The notes beneath the pieces were generated by a model, which had not been told where the DNA came from, made no database searches, and was given only the letters and a program-made list of their open reading frames with translations. From CAVYPR01 sp963770505 (lineage in GTDB: Bacteria; Actinomycetota; Acidimicrobiia; Acidimicrobiales; RAAP-2), in the NCBI GenBank assembly GCA_963770505.1, contig CAVYPR010000001.1:930001-994000 (forward strand): 64,000 nucleotides of DNA, written 5' to 3'. Positions 1-9,235 of this stretch are shown one piece after another. How positions within the stretch are numbered: position 1 is the first letter of the stretch; the number at the start of each line of letters is the position of its first letter. A program made the position numbers and the translations under genes.

Positions 1-405
1 CTGGGGCAGGTACCGCGAGAAGTAGGCGTCGAGCGCGTCGATCCCCGAGGTGGCCAGCACGGCCAGCTCACCGGCGTCGGTGAGGGCAGGCCCCGTCGCG
101 CCGGGCACCGCCACCCGTGCCACCAGAGCGTTGCGCAGGTCGCTCTTGGCCCGGGCCGACGCCCGCTGCGCGGCCCGCTCGGACTCCCACCCGACGGCCG
201 CCCGGGCCACCACCACCGCCAGCAGGGCGGCCAGGGGCAGGCGCAGCCCGTGGAGCCCGCGGTGGGAGATGAAGGCCCCCGAGACCGAGTCGGCGATGAG
301 CCAGGCCTGCAGGACCACCAGGGCGGCGGTGACCGCCCCCAGGCCGACCGCCGTCACCAGGTAACGGCGGGTGCTCCGGGTGTAGGCCAGCAGCCGCGGG
401 TCCAC
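1..405 (-). CDS. cydD: CydD, thiol reductant ABC exporter subunit, N-terminal part (cut by window start)
   Basis: This is the first 135 codons of a gene that runs off the left edge. CydD pairs with CydC in the inner membrane as an ABC exporter of cysteine/glutathione needed for cytochrome bd assembly. The protein opens MDPRLLAYTRSTRRYL, followed by a hydrophobic helix (about residues 16-36) and a second one (about 48-62). It then shows the family signature GELAVLATSGIDALDAYF, directly before the RYLPQ that starts the next transmembrane helix. The GTG start at 405 follows a GGGGGGAGGG ribosome site about 4 bases upstream. The ABC ATPase half lies outside the window. The identification rests on remembered family signatures and the part seen is short, but the match is specific. 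Confidence 0.8.
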   Translation of the reverse strand, partial: MDPRLLAYTRSTRRYLVTAVGLGAVTAALVVLQAWLIADSVSGAFISHRGLHGLRLPLAALLAVVVARAAVGWESERAAQRASARAKSDLRNALVARVAVPGATGPALTDAGELAVLATSGIDALDAYFSRYLPQ

Positions 406-662
406 CGGCCCTCCCCCCCGCCTCCCGGGCCGGTCCCCCGCCACGGCGGGATCGGCCTCGACTTGGGGGGCGCCGCCCGTCGACGCCGCGTGGGCGCGCT
501 CGGACACGGTGGGCTGACCGTCGGTCACGGCCAGGACCGCCGGCACGGCCCCGACCCGCGGTCCGGTGCCAGCGGGCGGAGGGTGGCCGGCCGGCGGTGC
601 GTGGTCCGGGCGCGCCGGCGGACCGGGCGCGAGTCGCTCTTGGTGGGCCGCCGCACCTCCGC

Positions 663-2540
663 CTACCGACCGCCGGCCGCGCCGTGCTCGGCCTCGATGA
701 GCTGCCACACGGCGTCGATCAGGGCGAGGTGGGTGAAAGCCTGGGGGAAGTTCCCCAGGTGCTGGCCGGTGGACACGTCGATCTCCTCGGCGTAGAGGAG
801 GAGCGGGCCGGCGAAGGAGAGGAGCTTCTCGCAGAGCGCCGTCGCCCGCTCGGTCTCCCCGATCATCGCCAGGGCGCTGACCAGCCAGAAGGAGCAGATG
901 GTGAAGGTGCCCTCCTTCCCCGAGAATCCGGTGTCGGTCGACTCGGTCCGGTACCGCAGCACGAGGCCGTCCTCGGTGAGCTCGTCGGCGATGGCCAGCA
1001 CCGTGTTGCGGACGCGCTCGTCGTCGGGCGGGAGGAACCCCATGAGCGGGATCAGCAGGAGGGCGGCGTCGAGGTCGTCGGTCTCGTAGTGCTGGCGGAA
1101 GACCTGACGGGCCGAGACGCCCTTCTCCAGCACCTCCGCCTTGATCTCGTCACCGACGGCCCGCCACCGGGCCGCCCGCTCGTCGTCCCCGCGGTCCTCG
1201 GCCATGCGGACCCCGCGGTCGACGGCCACCCAGCACATGACCTTGGACGCGGTGAACTGCTTGGGGTCGCCGCGCACCTCCCAGATCCCCTGGTCGGCGT
1301 CGTGGCGGTGGGCGATGGCCTGGTCCACGAAGGAGGCCACCCCCTCCCACGCCGGTTGGGCCACCTGCATCTGCGTGCGCCGCATCTGTGTCGACACCGC
1401 GTCGAGCAGGAGCCCCCAGACGTCCAGCTGCTGCTGGTCGAAGGCCCCGTTGCCGACCCGCACCGGCCGCGATCCCCGCCAGCCCGACAGGTGGTCGAGC
1501 GTGTGCTCGGTCAGGTCGCTCTCACCGCCGATGCCGTACATGATCTGGATGGGGAACTCCCCGTCGCGCGCCTCGGGGCCCCTGCCGTCGAGGACCGTCT
1601 CCATGACGAAGGCGAAGAACGAGACCGCCTCCCACTCGAAGCCCATCCGGTTGAGCGCCCGCAGGATGAACGACGTGTCGCGCACCCAGGTGTAGCGGTA
1701 GTCCCAGTTTCGTTCGCCGCCCGGGGTCTCGGGGAGCGAGGTCGTGGCCGCGGCCATGATGGCCCCCGTCGGCGCGTAGCTGAGCCCCTTCAGCGTGAGG
1801 GCGCTGCGTTCGATGTAGGGGCGCCACCGGTGATCGGGCATCTGCGACACGCTCAGCCAGTCGCGCCAGCTCTGCTCCGTCGCCTCCATCGCCTCGGTGG
1901 CCTCGGCGACGGTGGTCGGGGTCGTGGCGCCCCACGACAGCGCCACGAAGGCCGACTCGCCACGCGACAGCGTGGCCCGGGCCAGGCACCGCTGGCCCAC
2001 GACCCCGAGCCGCATGCTGCTGGAAAGGCTGAGGGGGAGGTTGCCGTCCTTGGGGCGGACGGCCAGGAGGCCGTACCCCTCGCCCACGTACTCCATGGTG
2101 TTGCCGACGCGGCCGTAGTCGAAGACGGGCAGGCAGTCGACGATCACCTCCACGTGGCCGTCGATGCAGGTGGCGGTGCGCAGCAACAGCCCCGACGCCA
2201 TCGTGTCGGCCGGGGTGCGCCGGTAGTCGCTCCGGCGGGTCTCGGTCGGGGCCGGGCCCATCACCAGCGCGTCCTTCACCACCAGCCATCCGGTGGGGGT
2301 GTGCCACGTGGTCTCGAGCACCATCGTGCCCGGCACATACCGTCGGTCCTGGGGGATGCGGGTGCCGTCGGGGGCGAACCTGAAGTACCCCGCCCTGCGG
2401 TCGAGCATGGCCCCAAAGACGCTCGGTTGGTCCGGGCGCGGCAGGCACAGCCACTCGACCCCGCTGTCCGGGGAGATCAGGCAGTTGACCTCGCAGTCCG
2501 AAAGGAAGGCGTAGTCGGCGATCGCCGGGAAGCCGTTCAT
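663..2540 (-). CDS. Glycoside hydrolase family 15 protein (glucoamylase or trehalase type)
   Basis: A 625-residue cytoplasmic enzyme with no signal peptide and the two-part layout of bacterial GH15: an N-terminal beta-sandwich (about 1-240) and an (alpha/alpha)6 barrel (about 250-620). It hydrolyses alpha-glucosidic bonds in glucans or trehalose with inversion. The barrel carries GGERNWDYRYTWVRD near residue 270 and the C-terminal signature EEIDVSTGQHLGNFPQAF, where E585/E586 hold the predicted catalytic base. The ATG at 2540 has only a weak ribosome site. GH15 members in actinobacteria include trehalases as well as glucoamylases, and sequence reading alone does not separate them. The glycogen-debranching gene 2.4 kb away suggests alpha-glucan turnover. 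Confidence 0.88.
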   Translation of the reverse strand: MNGFPAIADYAFLSDCEVNCLISPDSGVEWLCLPRPDQPSVFGAMLDRRAGYFRFAPDGTRIPQDRRYVPGTMVLETTWHTPTGWLVVKDALVMGPAPTETRRSDYRRTPADTMASGLLLRTATCIDGHVEVIVDCLPVFDYGRVGNTMEYVGEGYGLLAVRPKDGNLPLSLSSSMRLGVVGQRCLARATLSRGESAFVALSWGATTPTTVAEATEAMEATEQSWRDWLSVSQMPDHRWRPYIERSALTLKGLSYAPTGAIMAAATTSLPETPGGERNWDYRYTWVRDTSFILRALNRMGFEWEAVSFFAFVMETVLDGRGPEARDGEFPIQIMYGIGGESDLTEHTLDHLSGWRGSRPVRVGNGAFDQQQLDVWGLLLDAVSTQMRRTQMQVAQPAWEGVASFVDQAIAHRHDADQGIWEVRGDPKQFTASKVMCWVAVDRGVRMAEDRGDDERAARWRAVGDEIKAEVLEKGVSARQVFRQHYETDDLDAALLLIPLMGFLPPDDERVRNTVLAIADELTEDGLVLRYRTESTDTGFSGKEGTFTICSFWLVSALAMIGETERATALCEKLLSFAGPLLLYAEEIDVSTGQHLGNFPQAFTHLALIDAVWQLIEAEHGAAGGR

Positions 2541-2616
2541 CGGCAGGCCCGCCGACGGACGCCGGTGCGGCGGGCCCGGCCGTGGCGCTCGCCCGGGGCG
2601 CGACGTCCCAGCCCGC

Positions 2617-4038
2617 TCACCCCGCTCCCCCTCTGCCCTGGTCTTCGTTCTCGGTCCGCTCGGGTGCCCCGAGGTTCGGCGGTACCAGCGGCAACGGGCT
2701 GGGCTGGACCACGCGGCGCACCGACTCGGGGAGGCTCAGGTCCCCGCCCTCGTGGGCGACGTTGAACTCCCGCTCCCCTCTCCCCCGCCCCACCATGGCC
2801 CGCAGCCAGCGCAGCATGGTGGCCAGCCGGTTGCCGAAGCCTTCCAGGAACGCCAGGTGCACGAACATCCAGACGAACCAGCCGGGAAAGCCGCTCAGCC
2901 TGAGCCCGCGGACGCTGGCGATGGCCCGGAAGCGCCCCACGGCGGCCACGCTCCCCAGATCGCGGTACTTGAAGGGGGCCGACGGCTTCCCCTTCAGGCC
3001 GCGCACGATCGTGTTGGCGGCGTGCAGCCCCCCCTGCATGGCGACCTCGGCCACCCCGGGGAGATCGTGCAGCGACGTCATGTCCCCGACGGCGAACACC
3101 TCGGGGTGCCCCGGCAGTGACAGGTCGGGGTTCACCTTGACCCGACCCGCCCGGTCGACCTCCGCGCCCGAGGACTTCGCCAGCTGGGCGGCGAGGGGTG
3201 AGGCCTCGACGCCGGCTGCCCAGATCGCCGTACGGGCGCTGAAGCGGGACCGCTGACCGTCGCCGTCTTCGAGGTCCACGCCCGCTGCGTCCACACCCAC
3301 GACCCGCAGCCCCATCCTGAGCTCGACCCCCATCTCCTCGAGCTCGCGCCGCGCCCGGCCGGACAGGTCGTGGCCGAAGTTGGCCAGGGGCTCCTTGCCC
3401 CCGTCGACCAGGAGGACCCGGGCCGCCGACGGGGAGTACCGGCGGAATTCGCCCTTGAGGCACCGCACCGCCAGCTCGCGGATCTGGCCGGCGAGCTCGA
3501 CCCCGGTCGGGCCGGCCCCGACGATGACGAAAGTCAGCCACGCCTCGCGCTCGGCCGGGTCCTCGATGACCTCGGCGATCTCGAAGGCCCCGAAGATCCT
3601 CCGTCGCAGCTCCATGGCGTCCGACACCGTCTTCATCCCGGGCGCATAGAGAGCGAACCGCTCGTTGCCGAAATATGACTGTGCCGCGCCTGCGGCCACG
3701 ATCAGGCTGTCGTAAGGAAGCTCGAGCTGGCGTGAGCCGAGGACCTCGGCGTGGACGATGCGACGGTCGAGCTCGATGTCGGTGACCTCGGCCAGCTCGA
3801 CTCGCACGTTCTTGCGTCGCCGCAGGACGTGTCGGATCGGCGGCGCGACCTGCCCGGACGAGAGCATTCCGGTGGCCACCTGGTAGAGAAGGGGCTGGAA
3901 CAGGTGGTGGTTCCGCCGGTCGACGAGGGTGACGTCGACCGGATGGTGCCCCAGCCACCGCGCCGCCGGCAGTCCACCGAACCCGCCGCCGACGATCACG
4001 ACCCTGTGACGGGGCGCGGATCCCTTCGGCTGCTCCAT
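2617..4038 (-). CDS. ndh: Type II NADH dehydrogenase (NAD(P)/FAD-dependent oxidoreductase)
   Basis: A 473-residue single-subunit flavoprotein that passes electrons from NADH to the quinone pool without pumping protons. The FAD-binding fold starts VVIVGGGFGGLPAARWL at about residue 12 and the NADH-binding fold is FVIVGAGPTGVELAGQI near residue 170. The second FAD contact reads VFAVGDMTSL near residue 300. The C-terminal region WFVWMFVHLAFLEGF is the amphipathic membrane anchor typical of NDH-2. ATG at 4038 was chosen over one 18 codons upstream because GGGGAG lies about 8 bases before it. It is transcribed away from the SCP2 gene. Confidence 0.9.
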   Translation of the reverse strand: MEQPKGSAPRHRVVIVGGGFGGLPAARWLGHHPVDVTLVDRRNHHLFQPLLYQVATGMLSSGQVAPPIRHVLRRRKNVRVELAEVTDIELDRRIVHAEVLGSRQLELPYDSLIVAAGAAQSYFGNERFALYAPGMKTVSDAMELRRRIFGAFEIAEVIEDPAEREAWLTFVIVGAGPTGVELAGQIRELAVRCLKGEFRRYSPSAARVLLVDGGKEPLANFGHDLSGRARRELEEMGVELRMGLRVVGVDAAGVDLEDGDGQRSRFSARTAIWAAGVEASPLAAQLAKSSGAEVDRAGRVKVNPDLSLPGHPEVFAVGDMTSLHDLPGVAEVAMQGGLHAANTIVRGLKGKPSAPFKYRDLGSVAAVGRFRAIASVRGLRLSGFPGWFVWMFVHLAFLEGFGNRLATMLRWLRAMVGRGRGEREFNVAHEGGDLSLPESVRRVVQPSPLPLVPPNLGAPERTENEDQGRGGAG

Positions 4039-4530
4039 TCGGGTGCTCCCCCGACCCTCAGTGCCCAGGGCCGCCGTGCATGGTGCCACCATCGGCGATA
4101 GGTGCGGTGGCCGTCAAGTGGCATCCCGCGGGCGGGGCGCGAGGAGCCCTGCCGGGCGAACACACGCGGTCGCCGGCAGCCTTCTCGCACCGGCTTGCCG
4201 ACCGACCCCGGCCGCTGCACACGGAGCGGTGCGCCGGCGGGAGGGGGGCCTGTCCGCGCCCACGTCACGCGACGTCGCCGTGGCCCTCTCGCCCGGTCCG
4301 GCTCGTCGGCGCCGCCACCCGTGATTGATTAGGTTGAGCGTCGATGCGCACCGACGGCTTCCGAGCACGCACACCGGCCCGGCCGGCGCGGCGACCCCCG
4401 GTCCCGCGCCGTGGGGCCCGAGCCGCAACGTCGGAGTGGCCGCCCGGACTCTCGGGCCCCCGCCGACCCACGGCGCGATCGGTGCCGGTCGGGGCCGTCG
4501 GCAGCCCCCGAGACCCCTCGAGGAGGACCC
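4039..4530. other. Divergent intergenic region between ndh and the SCP2 gene
   Basis: About 490 bases lie between two divergent starts. Long open frames cross it but look like GC-driven shadows with Arg/Pro/Gly-rich translations. One AT-rich patch, gattgattaggttgag at about 4322-4337, is a possible promoter area for the rightward operon, but no clean -35/-10 pair could be assigned. Confidence 0.5.
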
Positions 4531-4947
4531 ATGCCTAGAACGAAGAAGGAGACCCGGGCCACGGCGCCACGTGACGACGCCGTCGAGGCCTTCTTCGCCG
4601 AGATGTCGACCCGCGGTTCGATCCCCTTGCTCCGCGACGTCAAGGGGACCATCCGCTTCGACGTCTCCAGCGACACAGGCGTGAAGCGGTGGGCGGTCAC
4701 CTTGCAGAAGGGCGAAGTCGCCGTTTCGAACCGCAATGTGAAGGCCGACGCGGTGGTCGCCGTCGACCGCACGCTGTTCAACGAGATCGCCGAAGGGCGG
4801 AAGAACGCCATGGCCGCCGTCATCCGAGGCGCCATGGTCATCACCGGCGACATGCGGATGGTCCTGGCCTTCCAACGTTTCTTCCCGGGCAAACTCGGAT
4901 CCAAGGGCCGGGTGCCCCCCATCCTCGACGTGGAGCAGAACCGATGA
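4531..4947 (+). CDS. SCP2 sterol-binding domain protein
   Basis: A 138-residue soluble protein that is essentially one SCP2 (sterol carrier) domain. The family pattern of beta strands ending in a helix is visible: GTIRFDVSS, WAVTLQKGEVAVS, DAVVAVDRTLFNEIAEG, then AMVITGDMRMVLAFQRFFPG. SCP2 folds hold a hydrophobic ligand; the ligand here is unknown. ATG at 4531 follows a perfect AGGAGG at 4521-4526. The stop overlaps the start of the debranching enzyme (ATGA at 4944-4947), so the two are probably translationally coupled. Why a lipid-binding domain is coupled to an alpha-glucan enzyme is not clear from the sequence. Confidence 0.82.
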   Translation: MPRTKKETRATAPRDDAVEAFFAEMSTRGSIPLLRDVKGTIRFDVSSDTGVKRWAVTLQKGEVAVSNRNVKADAVVAVDRTLFNEIAEGRKNAMAAVIRGAMVITGDMRMVLAFQRFFPGKLGSKGRVPPILDVEQNR

Positions 4948-7010
4948 ACAATCGACTCGTCCAGATCCTGGAGGGCAACACCTTCGTGGTGAGCGATTCG
5001 CGCGGCGACATCGAGGCGTCGGCCGTCGATCCGACCGGCCTGTTCTCCTTCGACACCCGGTTTCTCTCGAAGTGGGTGCTCACCGTCAACGGCACGAGGC
5101 TGAACCCGCTCTCGGTCGACGACGAGCGGTACTTCGAGTCCCGCTTCTTCCTCGTGCCCGGCACGGGGACGGTGTACGTCGACGCAAAGCTCTCGGTGAT
5201 CCGCGTGCGCACCGTCGGCCTCGGCTTCTGCGAGAGCCTGACCCTCATCAACCACGACGCCTCGGAGGTGGATCTCGACATCCGGCTCGACGTGGCCTGC
5301 GACTTCGCCGACCTCTTCGAGGTGAAGGACGCCCTCAAGAAGAAGGGGAAGTACCACAACTCGGTCGACGGCGATCGACTCGTGCTCAGGTACGAGCGCG
5401 ACACCTACGTGAGAGAGACCACGATCTCGGCGTCGGGGCCGTACACGGTCGACGAGGGTGGGCTCAGCTTCGCCGTGCACCTGGCGCCCCACGCGCAGTG
5501 GTCCACCGACCTCGACGTGCAGGTCGGCACCGGGGCGACGGTCTCCTTCGTCGACCAGCTCGCCCCCCAGCGTCCGCGCCGAAGGGCCCAGCCGCAGCTC
5601 GCCCGGGGCTTCGACAAGTGGATGGCCAAGGCCCCGCGCCTCGAGTCCTCCTGGGACCCCCTCAAGAGCACGTACCAGCGGAGCCTGGAGGACCTCGCCG
5701 CCCTCAGATTTGCGCCGCTCAGCATGGGGGGACACTCGTTGCCGGCGGCCGGGCTCCCCTGGTTCATGACCCTGTTCGGGCGCGACAGCATCATCACGAG
5801 CCTCCAGTCGCTGCCGTTCACCCCCGAGCTGGCCTCCACCACCCTCCTGGCGCTGGGCGAGCGTCAGGGGACGGTCATCGACGACTTCCGCGACGAGGAC
5901 CCGGGTCGGATCCTTCACGAGCTGCGCTACGGCGAGATGACGGCGTTCGAGGAGCGGCCGCACTCGCCCTACTACGGCTGCGCCGACGCGACCCCGCTCT
6001 ACGTCGTCCTCCTCGACGAGTACGAGCGCTGGACCGGCGACACCCGGCTGGTCAAGTCCCTCGAGTACCAGGCGCGGGCCGCCATCAACTGGATCGACGA
6101 GTACGCCGACCTCCAGGGGAACGGCTACGTCGCCTACCAGCGGCGCAACGAGAAAACCGGCCTCGAGAACCAGTGCTGGAAGGACTCCTGGGACTCGATC
6201 TCGTACCGGGACGGAACTCTCCCCGGCTTCCCCCGGGCCACCTGCGAGCTGCAGGGCTACGCCTACGACGCCAAGGTGCGGGCGGCCCGCCTGGCCCGAC
6301 TCGTCTGGAAGGATCCCGCCTACGCCGACCGGCTGGAGCGCGAGGCGGCGGACCTGAAGCGCCGGTTCAACCAGGACTTCTGGGTGGCCGACCGTGGTTA
6401 CTTCGCCTTGGCCCTCGAAGCGGACGGTCGCCAGGTCGACGCCCTCACCTCGAACAACGGCCACCTCCTGTGGAGCGGGATCGTCGACCGGACCAAGGCG
6501 CAGTCCGTGGTGAACCACCTGATGGGACCGAGGCTGTTCAGCGGCTGGGGCGTCCGCACCCTCGCCGAGGGCGAGGGGAGGTACAACCCCATCGGCTACC
6601 ACGTGGGCACCGTCTGGCCCTTCGACTGCTCCTTCATCGCCTGGGGGTTGCGCAAGTACGGCTACAAGGCCGAGGCCGCCAAACTGGCGTGGGGCATCCT
6701 CGAAGCGGCCGACTTCTTCATGGGACGCCTCCCCGAGGCGTTCGGCGGCTACGAACGCCGATCCACCAGGACCCCGGTGGAGTACCCGACGGCGTGCAGC
6801 CCGCAAGCGTGGTCGACGGGTGCGCCCCTGCTCCTCATCCGCGCCCTGCTCGGCCTGGAGCCGATCGGGGACAACCTCATCGTCGACCCGGGGATGCCGA
6901 TCGAGCTCGGACACGTCGAGCTGCTCGACATCCCCGGACGCTGGGGCCTCACGGACGCCTTCGGGCGCGGGCTGAGCGACACCTCTCGTCCGACGAGGCG
7001 AAAGAGCTAG
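4944..7010 (+). CDS. Amylo-alpha-1,6-glucosidase / glycogen debranching family protein
   Basis: A 688-residue cytoplasmic protein. The N-terminal domain (about 1-210) is the GDE_N_bis beta-sandwich, opening MNNRLVQILEGNTFVVSDSRG with LFSFDTRFLSKW. The rest is an (alpha/alpha)6 glucosidase barrel. Motifs include GLPWFMTLFGRDSIITSLQ (about 270) and NQCWKDSWDSISYRDG (about 410), where acidic residues of this GH63/GH133-like clan act in catalysis. The C-terminal barrel contains YHVGTVWPFDCSFIAWGLRKYG. The start overlaps the SCP2 stop by 4 bases. The likely role is release of alpha-1,6-linked glucose from branched glucans, though related proteins act on other glucosides. No signal peptide is seen. 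Confidence 0.85.
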   Translation: MNNRLVQILEGNTFVVSDSRGDIEASAVDPTGLFSFDTRFLSKWVLTVNGTRLNPLSVDDERYFESRFFLVPGTGTVYVDAKLSVIRVRTVGLGFCESLTLINHDASEVDLDIRLDVACDFADLFEVKDALKKKGKYHNSVDGDRLVLRYERDTYVRETTISASGPYTVDEGGLSFAVHLAPHAQWSTDLDVQVGTGATVSFVDQLAPQRPRRRAQPQLARGFDKWMAKAPRLESSWDPLKSTYQRSLEDLAALRFAPLSMGGHSLPAAGLPWFMTLFGRDSIITSLQSLPFTPELASTTLLALGERQGTVIDDFRDEDPGRILHELRYGEMTAFEERPHSPYYGCADATPLYVVLLDEYERWTGDTRLVKSLEYQARAAINWIDEYADLQGNGYVAYQRRNEKTGLENQCWKDSWDSISYRDGTLPGFPRATCELQGYAYDAKVRAARLARLVWKDPAYADRLEREAADLKRRFNQDFWVADRGYFALALEADGRQVDALTSNNGHLLWSGIVDRTKAQSVVNHLMGPRLFSGWGVRTLAEGEGRYNPIGYHVGTVWPFDCSFIAWGLRKYGYKAEAAKLAWGILEAADFFMGRLPEAFGGYERRSTRTPVEYPTACSPQAWSTGAPLLLIRALLGLEPIGDNLIVDPGMPIELGHVELLDIPGRWGLTDAFGRGLSDTSRPTRRKS

Positions 7011-7250
7011 AACCGCCCCCACGGAGCCACCGGACCGGGGGCACCGCGCACGGAAGGTCGCCCGGGACCCCAAGGCACCCGCCCGCCACGACGGTGCCTT
7101 TGGACCGAGCGTCCCCGAGCCCGCGGGTCTCGCCGGCGTCGCCGCGGGGCCCCGGCCCCCGGCGCGGCCGCCAGCCCCCCAAGGCCGTCGGGGACCGGCC
7201 TTGCCCGCGGGTGGCGAGCGGCAGCCCCATGGCACAATGCCCGTACTCCG

Positions 7251-9011
7251 GTGACCATCGACCGTTCCCAGACGCCCCGTTCACCCTCCGCCCCGCGCCC
7301 GGACCTCCACGGCCGCTCACCGGGTCGACGGTCCGCCGTGGCGATCATCCTGGGGGCGATCGCCCTCCTGGGCGGCGTCGGCTTCGCCGGCTCGGCTTCG
7401 GCCAAGGATGCGGCCCCGGGGCGTGGTCCCCCGGCGCTGCCCCGGCTCTCCTCCCCCGTGATCCCGGCCCCCAGCATCGACGGGGAACCGCCGGTGTCGG
7501 GACGGCTCGGCGCACCCGGCGGCCCCTACCTCTTCGACCGGTTCGGCAGGGTCGTCTTCCTACATGGTGTGAACGCGGTCTACAAGCACCCGCCGTTCGA
7601 GCTCTACCCGGACCCGGGCAAGCCCTGGAACTTCACCGCCGCCGACGCCTCGCTCATGGCTCGGCTCGGCTTCAACGTCGTCCGGCTCGGCATGACCTGG
7701 GCCGGGCTGGAGCCCGGCACCGCCCCGTCGAACGATCCGTCGATCTGTGCCCACGGGACCCCGGCCAATCCCGACCAGATGAACCGCACCATCCTCGAAC
7801 GGTACCTGCGCCGACTCGGGCGGACCGTGGAGCTGCTGGGTCGCTACCACATCTACGTCCTGCTCGACATGCATCAGGACGTCTACAGCAGGCAGTTCGA
7901 CGGCGAGGGCGCACCGAACTGGGCGGTGTGCACCAATGACGTCCCGAACACCAGGCCGCCGGGCCGCTGGTCGCTCGAGTACGGGACCAAGGCGGCCGGC
8001 ATCGCCTTCCACCACTTCTGGACCAACGACGTCGTCGGCGACCTGCAGGGACAGTACGACCAGGTGTGGGGTGCGGTGGCCAAGTACTTCCGCAACGACC
8101 CCTGGGTCGTGGGCTACGACCCGTTCAACGAGCCCTTCTCCACGTCGATCCTCGTTCGCGGCGACGAGCACTTCGACGGACAGCTCGAGTGCTTCTACAC
8201 CGGCACCGCGAGCCCGGGCGTGGCACTCCACGGCGCCCCGCCGATCCACTGCCCGAAGGACGACCCGGCGAGCGGCGTCATCCCCACCATCTTGGCCAAC
8301 GACCCGAACCACCTGATCTTCGACGAGCCGGACATCTACGCCAGCCGCGGCTTTCCCACCTTCATCGGCCCGATGGACCTCCCCAACCTCGTGTTCAACT
8401 TCCACATCTACTGCGGGGCCCGCAGCCCGGTAACCGGCAACCCCACCGAACTCTCACGGTGCGCGGCCCAGGAGGCCCGCTCGTTCTCCCGCCGCGCCGA
8501 GGACCGCCCGGAGATGGCCTCCGCCGCCCAGCGCCGGGGGCCTGCGTGGTTCGTGAGCGAGTTCGGGGCCACCGCCAACCCGACATTCGTGGCGCAGTTC
8601 ACCTCCGAAGCCGACCAGCAGCAGGTGGGGTGGGCCTACTGGTCATGGAAGTTCTACGCCGACCCGACCGGGAGCCGTGACGAGGCCCTCGTCATGTCGA
8701 ACGGACGCCTCCGCCAGACGGCGCGGGTCCTCTCCCAGACCTACCCCGAGGCGGTTTCGGGCATCCCGACGTCGTTCGCCTTCGACCAGGCCACCGGGCG
8801 GTTCGACCTCGTGTACACGCCGAACCACCGCATCATGATGCCGACCGTCATCTTCGTCCCGACCGGGCTCCACTACCCCCACGGCTACTGCACGAGGGTG
8901 AGCGGAGGAAGGGCGGTCTCGGCGCCGGGCAGCGAGCTGCTCGAGGTGGCCAACGCCCGCCGAGGCGGCGCCGTGCGCGTCACGGTGACCGCCGGCCGCT
9001 GCCCCAGGTAG
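7251..9011 (+). CDS. Secreted glycoside hydrolase family 5 (endoglycoceramidase-like)
   Basis: A 586-residue exported enzyme. A cluster of Arg residues is followed by a hydrophobic segment and an Ala-rich cleavage region (about 28-50). The TIM barrel begins at FGRVVFLHGVNAVYK. The general acid/base is Glu294 in YDPFNEPFS and the nucleophile Glu437 in FVSEFGA, the pattern of the GH5 endoglycoceramidase branch. VLLDMHQDVYSRQF also matches that branch. A C-terminal beta domain follows (about 490-586). Endoglycoceramidases cut the sugar from glycosphingolipids, and some relatives are beta-glycosidases on other glycolipids, so the substrate is unproven. The GTG start at 7251 has no strong ribosome site. 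The gene ends before a strong hairpin at 9178-9209. Confidence 0.85.
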   Translation: MTIDRSQTPRSPSAPRPDLHGRSPGRRSAVAIILGAIALLGGVGFAGSASAKDAAPGRGPPALPRLSSPVIPAPSIDGEPPVSGRLGAPGGPYLFDRFGRVVFLHGVNAVYKHPPFELYPDPGKPWNFTAADASLMARLGFNVVRLGMTWAGLEPGTAPSNDPSICAHGTPANPDQMNRTILERYLRRLGRTVELLGRYHIYVLLDMHQDVYSRQFDGEGAPNWAVCTNDVPNTRPPGRWSLEYGTKAAGIAFHHFWTNDVVGDLQGQYDQVWGAVAKYFRNDPWVVGYDPFNEPFSTSILVRGDEHFDGQLECFYTGTASPGVALHGAPPIHCPKDDPASGVIPTILANDPNHLIFDEPDIYASRGFPTFIGPMDLPNLVFNFHIYCGARSPVTGNPTELSRCAAQEARSFSRRAEDRPEMASAAQRRGPAWFVSEFGATANPTFVAQFTSEADQQQVGWAYWSWKFYADPTGSRDEALVMSNGRLRQTARVLSQTYPEAVSGIPTSFAFDQATGRFDLVYTPNHRIMMPTVIFVPTGLHYPHGYCTRVSGGRAVSAPGSELLEVANARRGGAVRVTVTAGRCPR

Positions 9012-9052
9012 TTCGCACCGACCTCGGCCTGCGTCGCCGTGAGCTGGGTGGG

Positions 9053-9235
9053 ATGGAGGCCCTGACCCAGCAGACGGGCGCCAGGATCGCCGAGGTCGGC
9101 TTCCTCCTGCTCCTGATCGCCGGCATCTGGCTCGTCGCCGCGGAACCCCCGGAGGCGAGGTTCAAGTGGGGCGACTACCGCCCACCCGCGGCACGCCGCG
9201 GGTGGGCGGGGTCACCGCCGACTAGTGGAATGTGA
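9053..9235 (+). CDS. Possible small membrane protein (60 aa)
   Basis: A short frame encodes one clear hydrophobic stretch, VGFLLLLIAGIWLVAA, with flanking charges, so a single-pass membrane peptide is possible. Against it: the ribosome site is weak, the last 17 codons are the sequence of the terminator hairpin, and no homologue is recognised. It could equally be untranslated trailer of the GH5 gene. Treat as doubtful. Confidence 0.25.
   Translation: MEALTQQTGARIAEVGFLLLLIAGIWLVAAEPPEARFKWGDYRPPAARRGWAGSPPTSGM
9178..9209. terminator. Strong GC hairpin between convergent genes
   Basis: A perfect 14-bp inverted repeat, CCGCCCACCCGCGG and its complement, closes a 4-base CACG loop. It sits between the rightward GH5 gene and the leftward IPT gene, 13 bases beyond the IPT stop, so it could end transcription from both sides. 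There is no U-tract, which is common in high-GC actinobacteria. Confidence 0.65.

Noticed and set aside
597..2765. Very long rightward open frame opposite the GH15 gene
   Set aside because: Its translation is Arg/Gly/Ala/Pro-rich with no domain; the opposite strand encodes a full GH15 protein with intact motifs.
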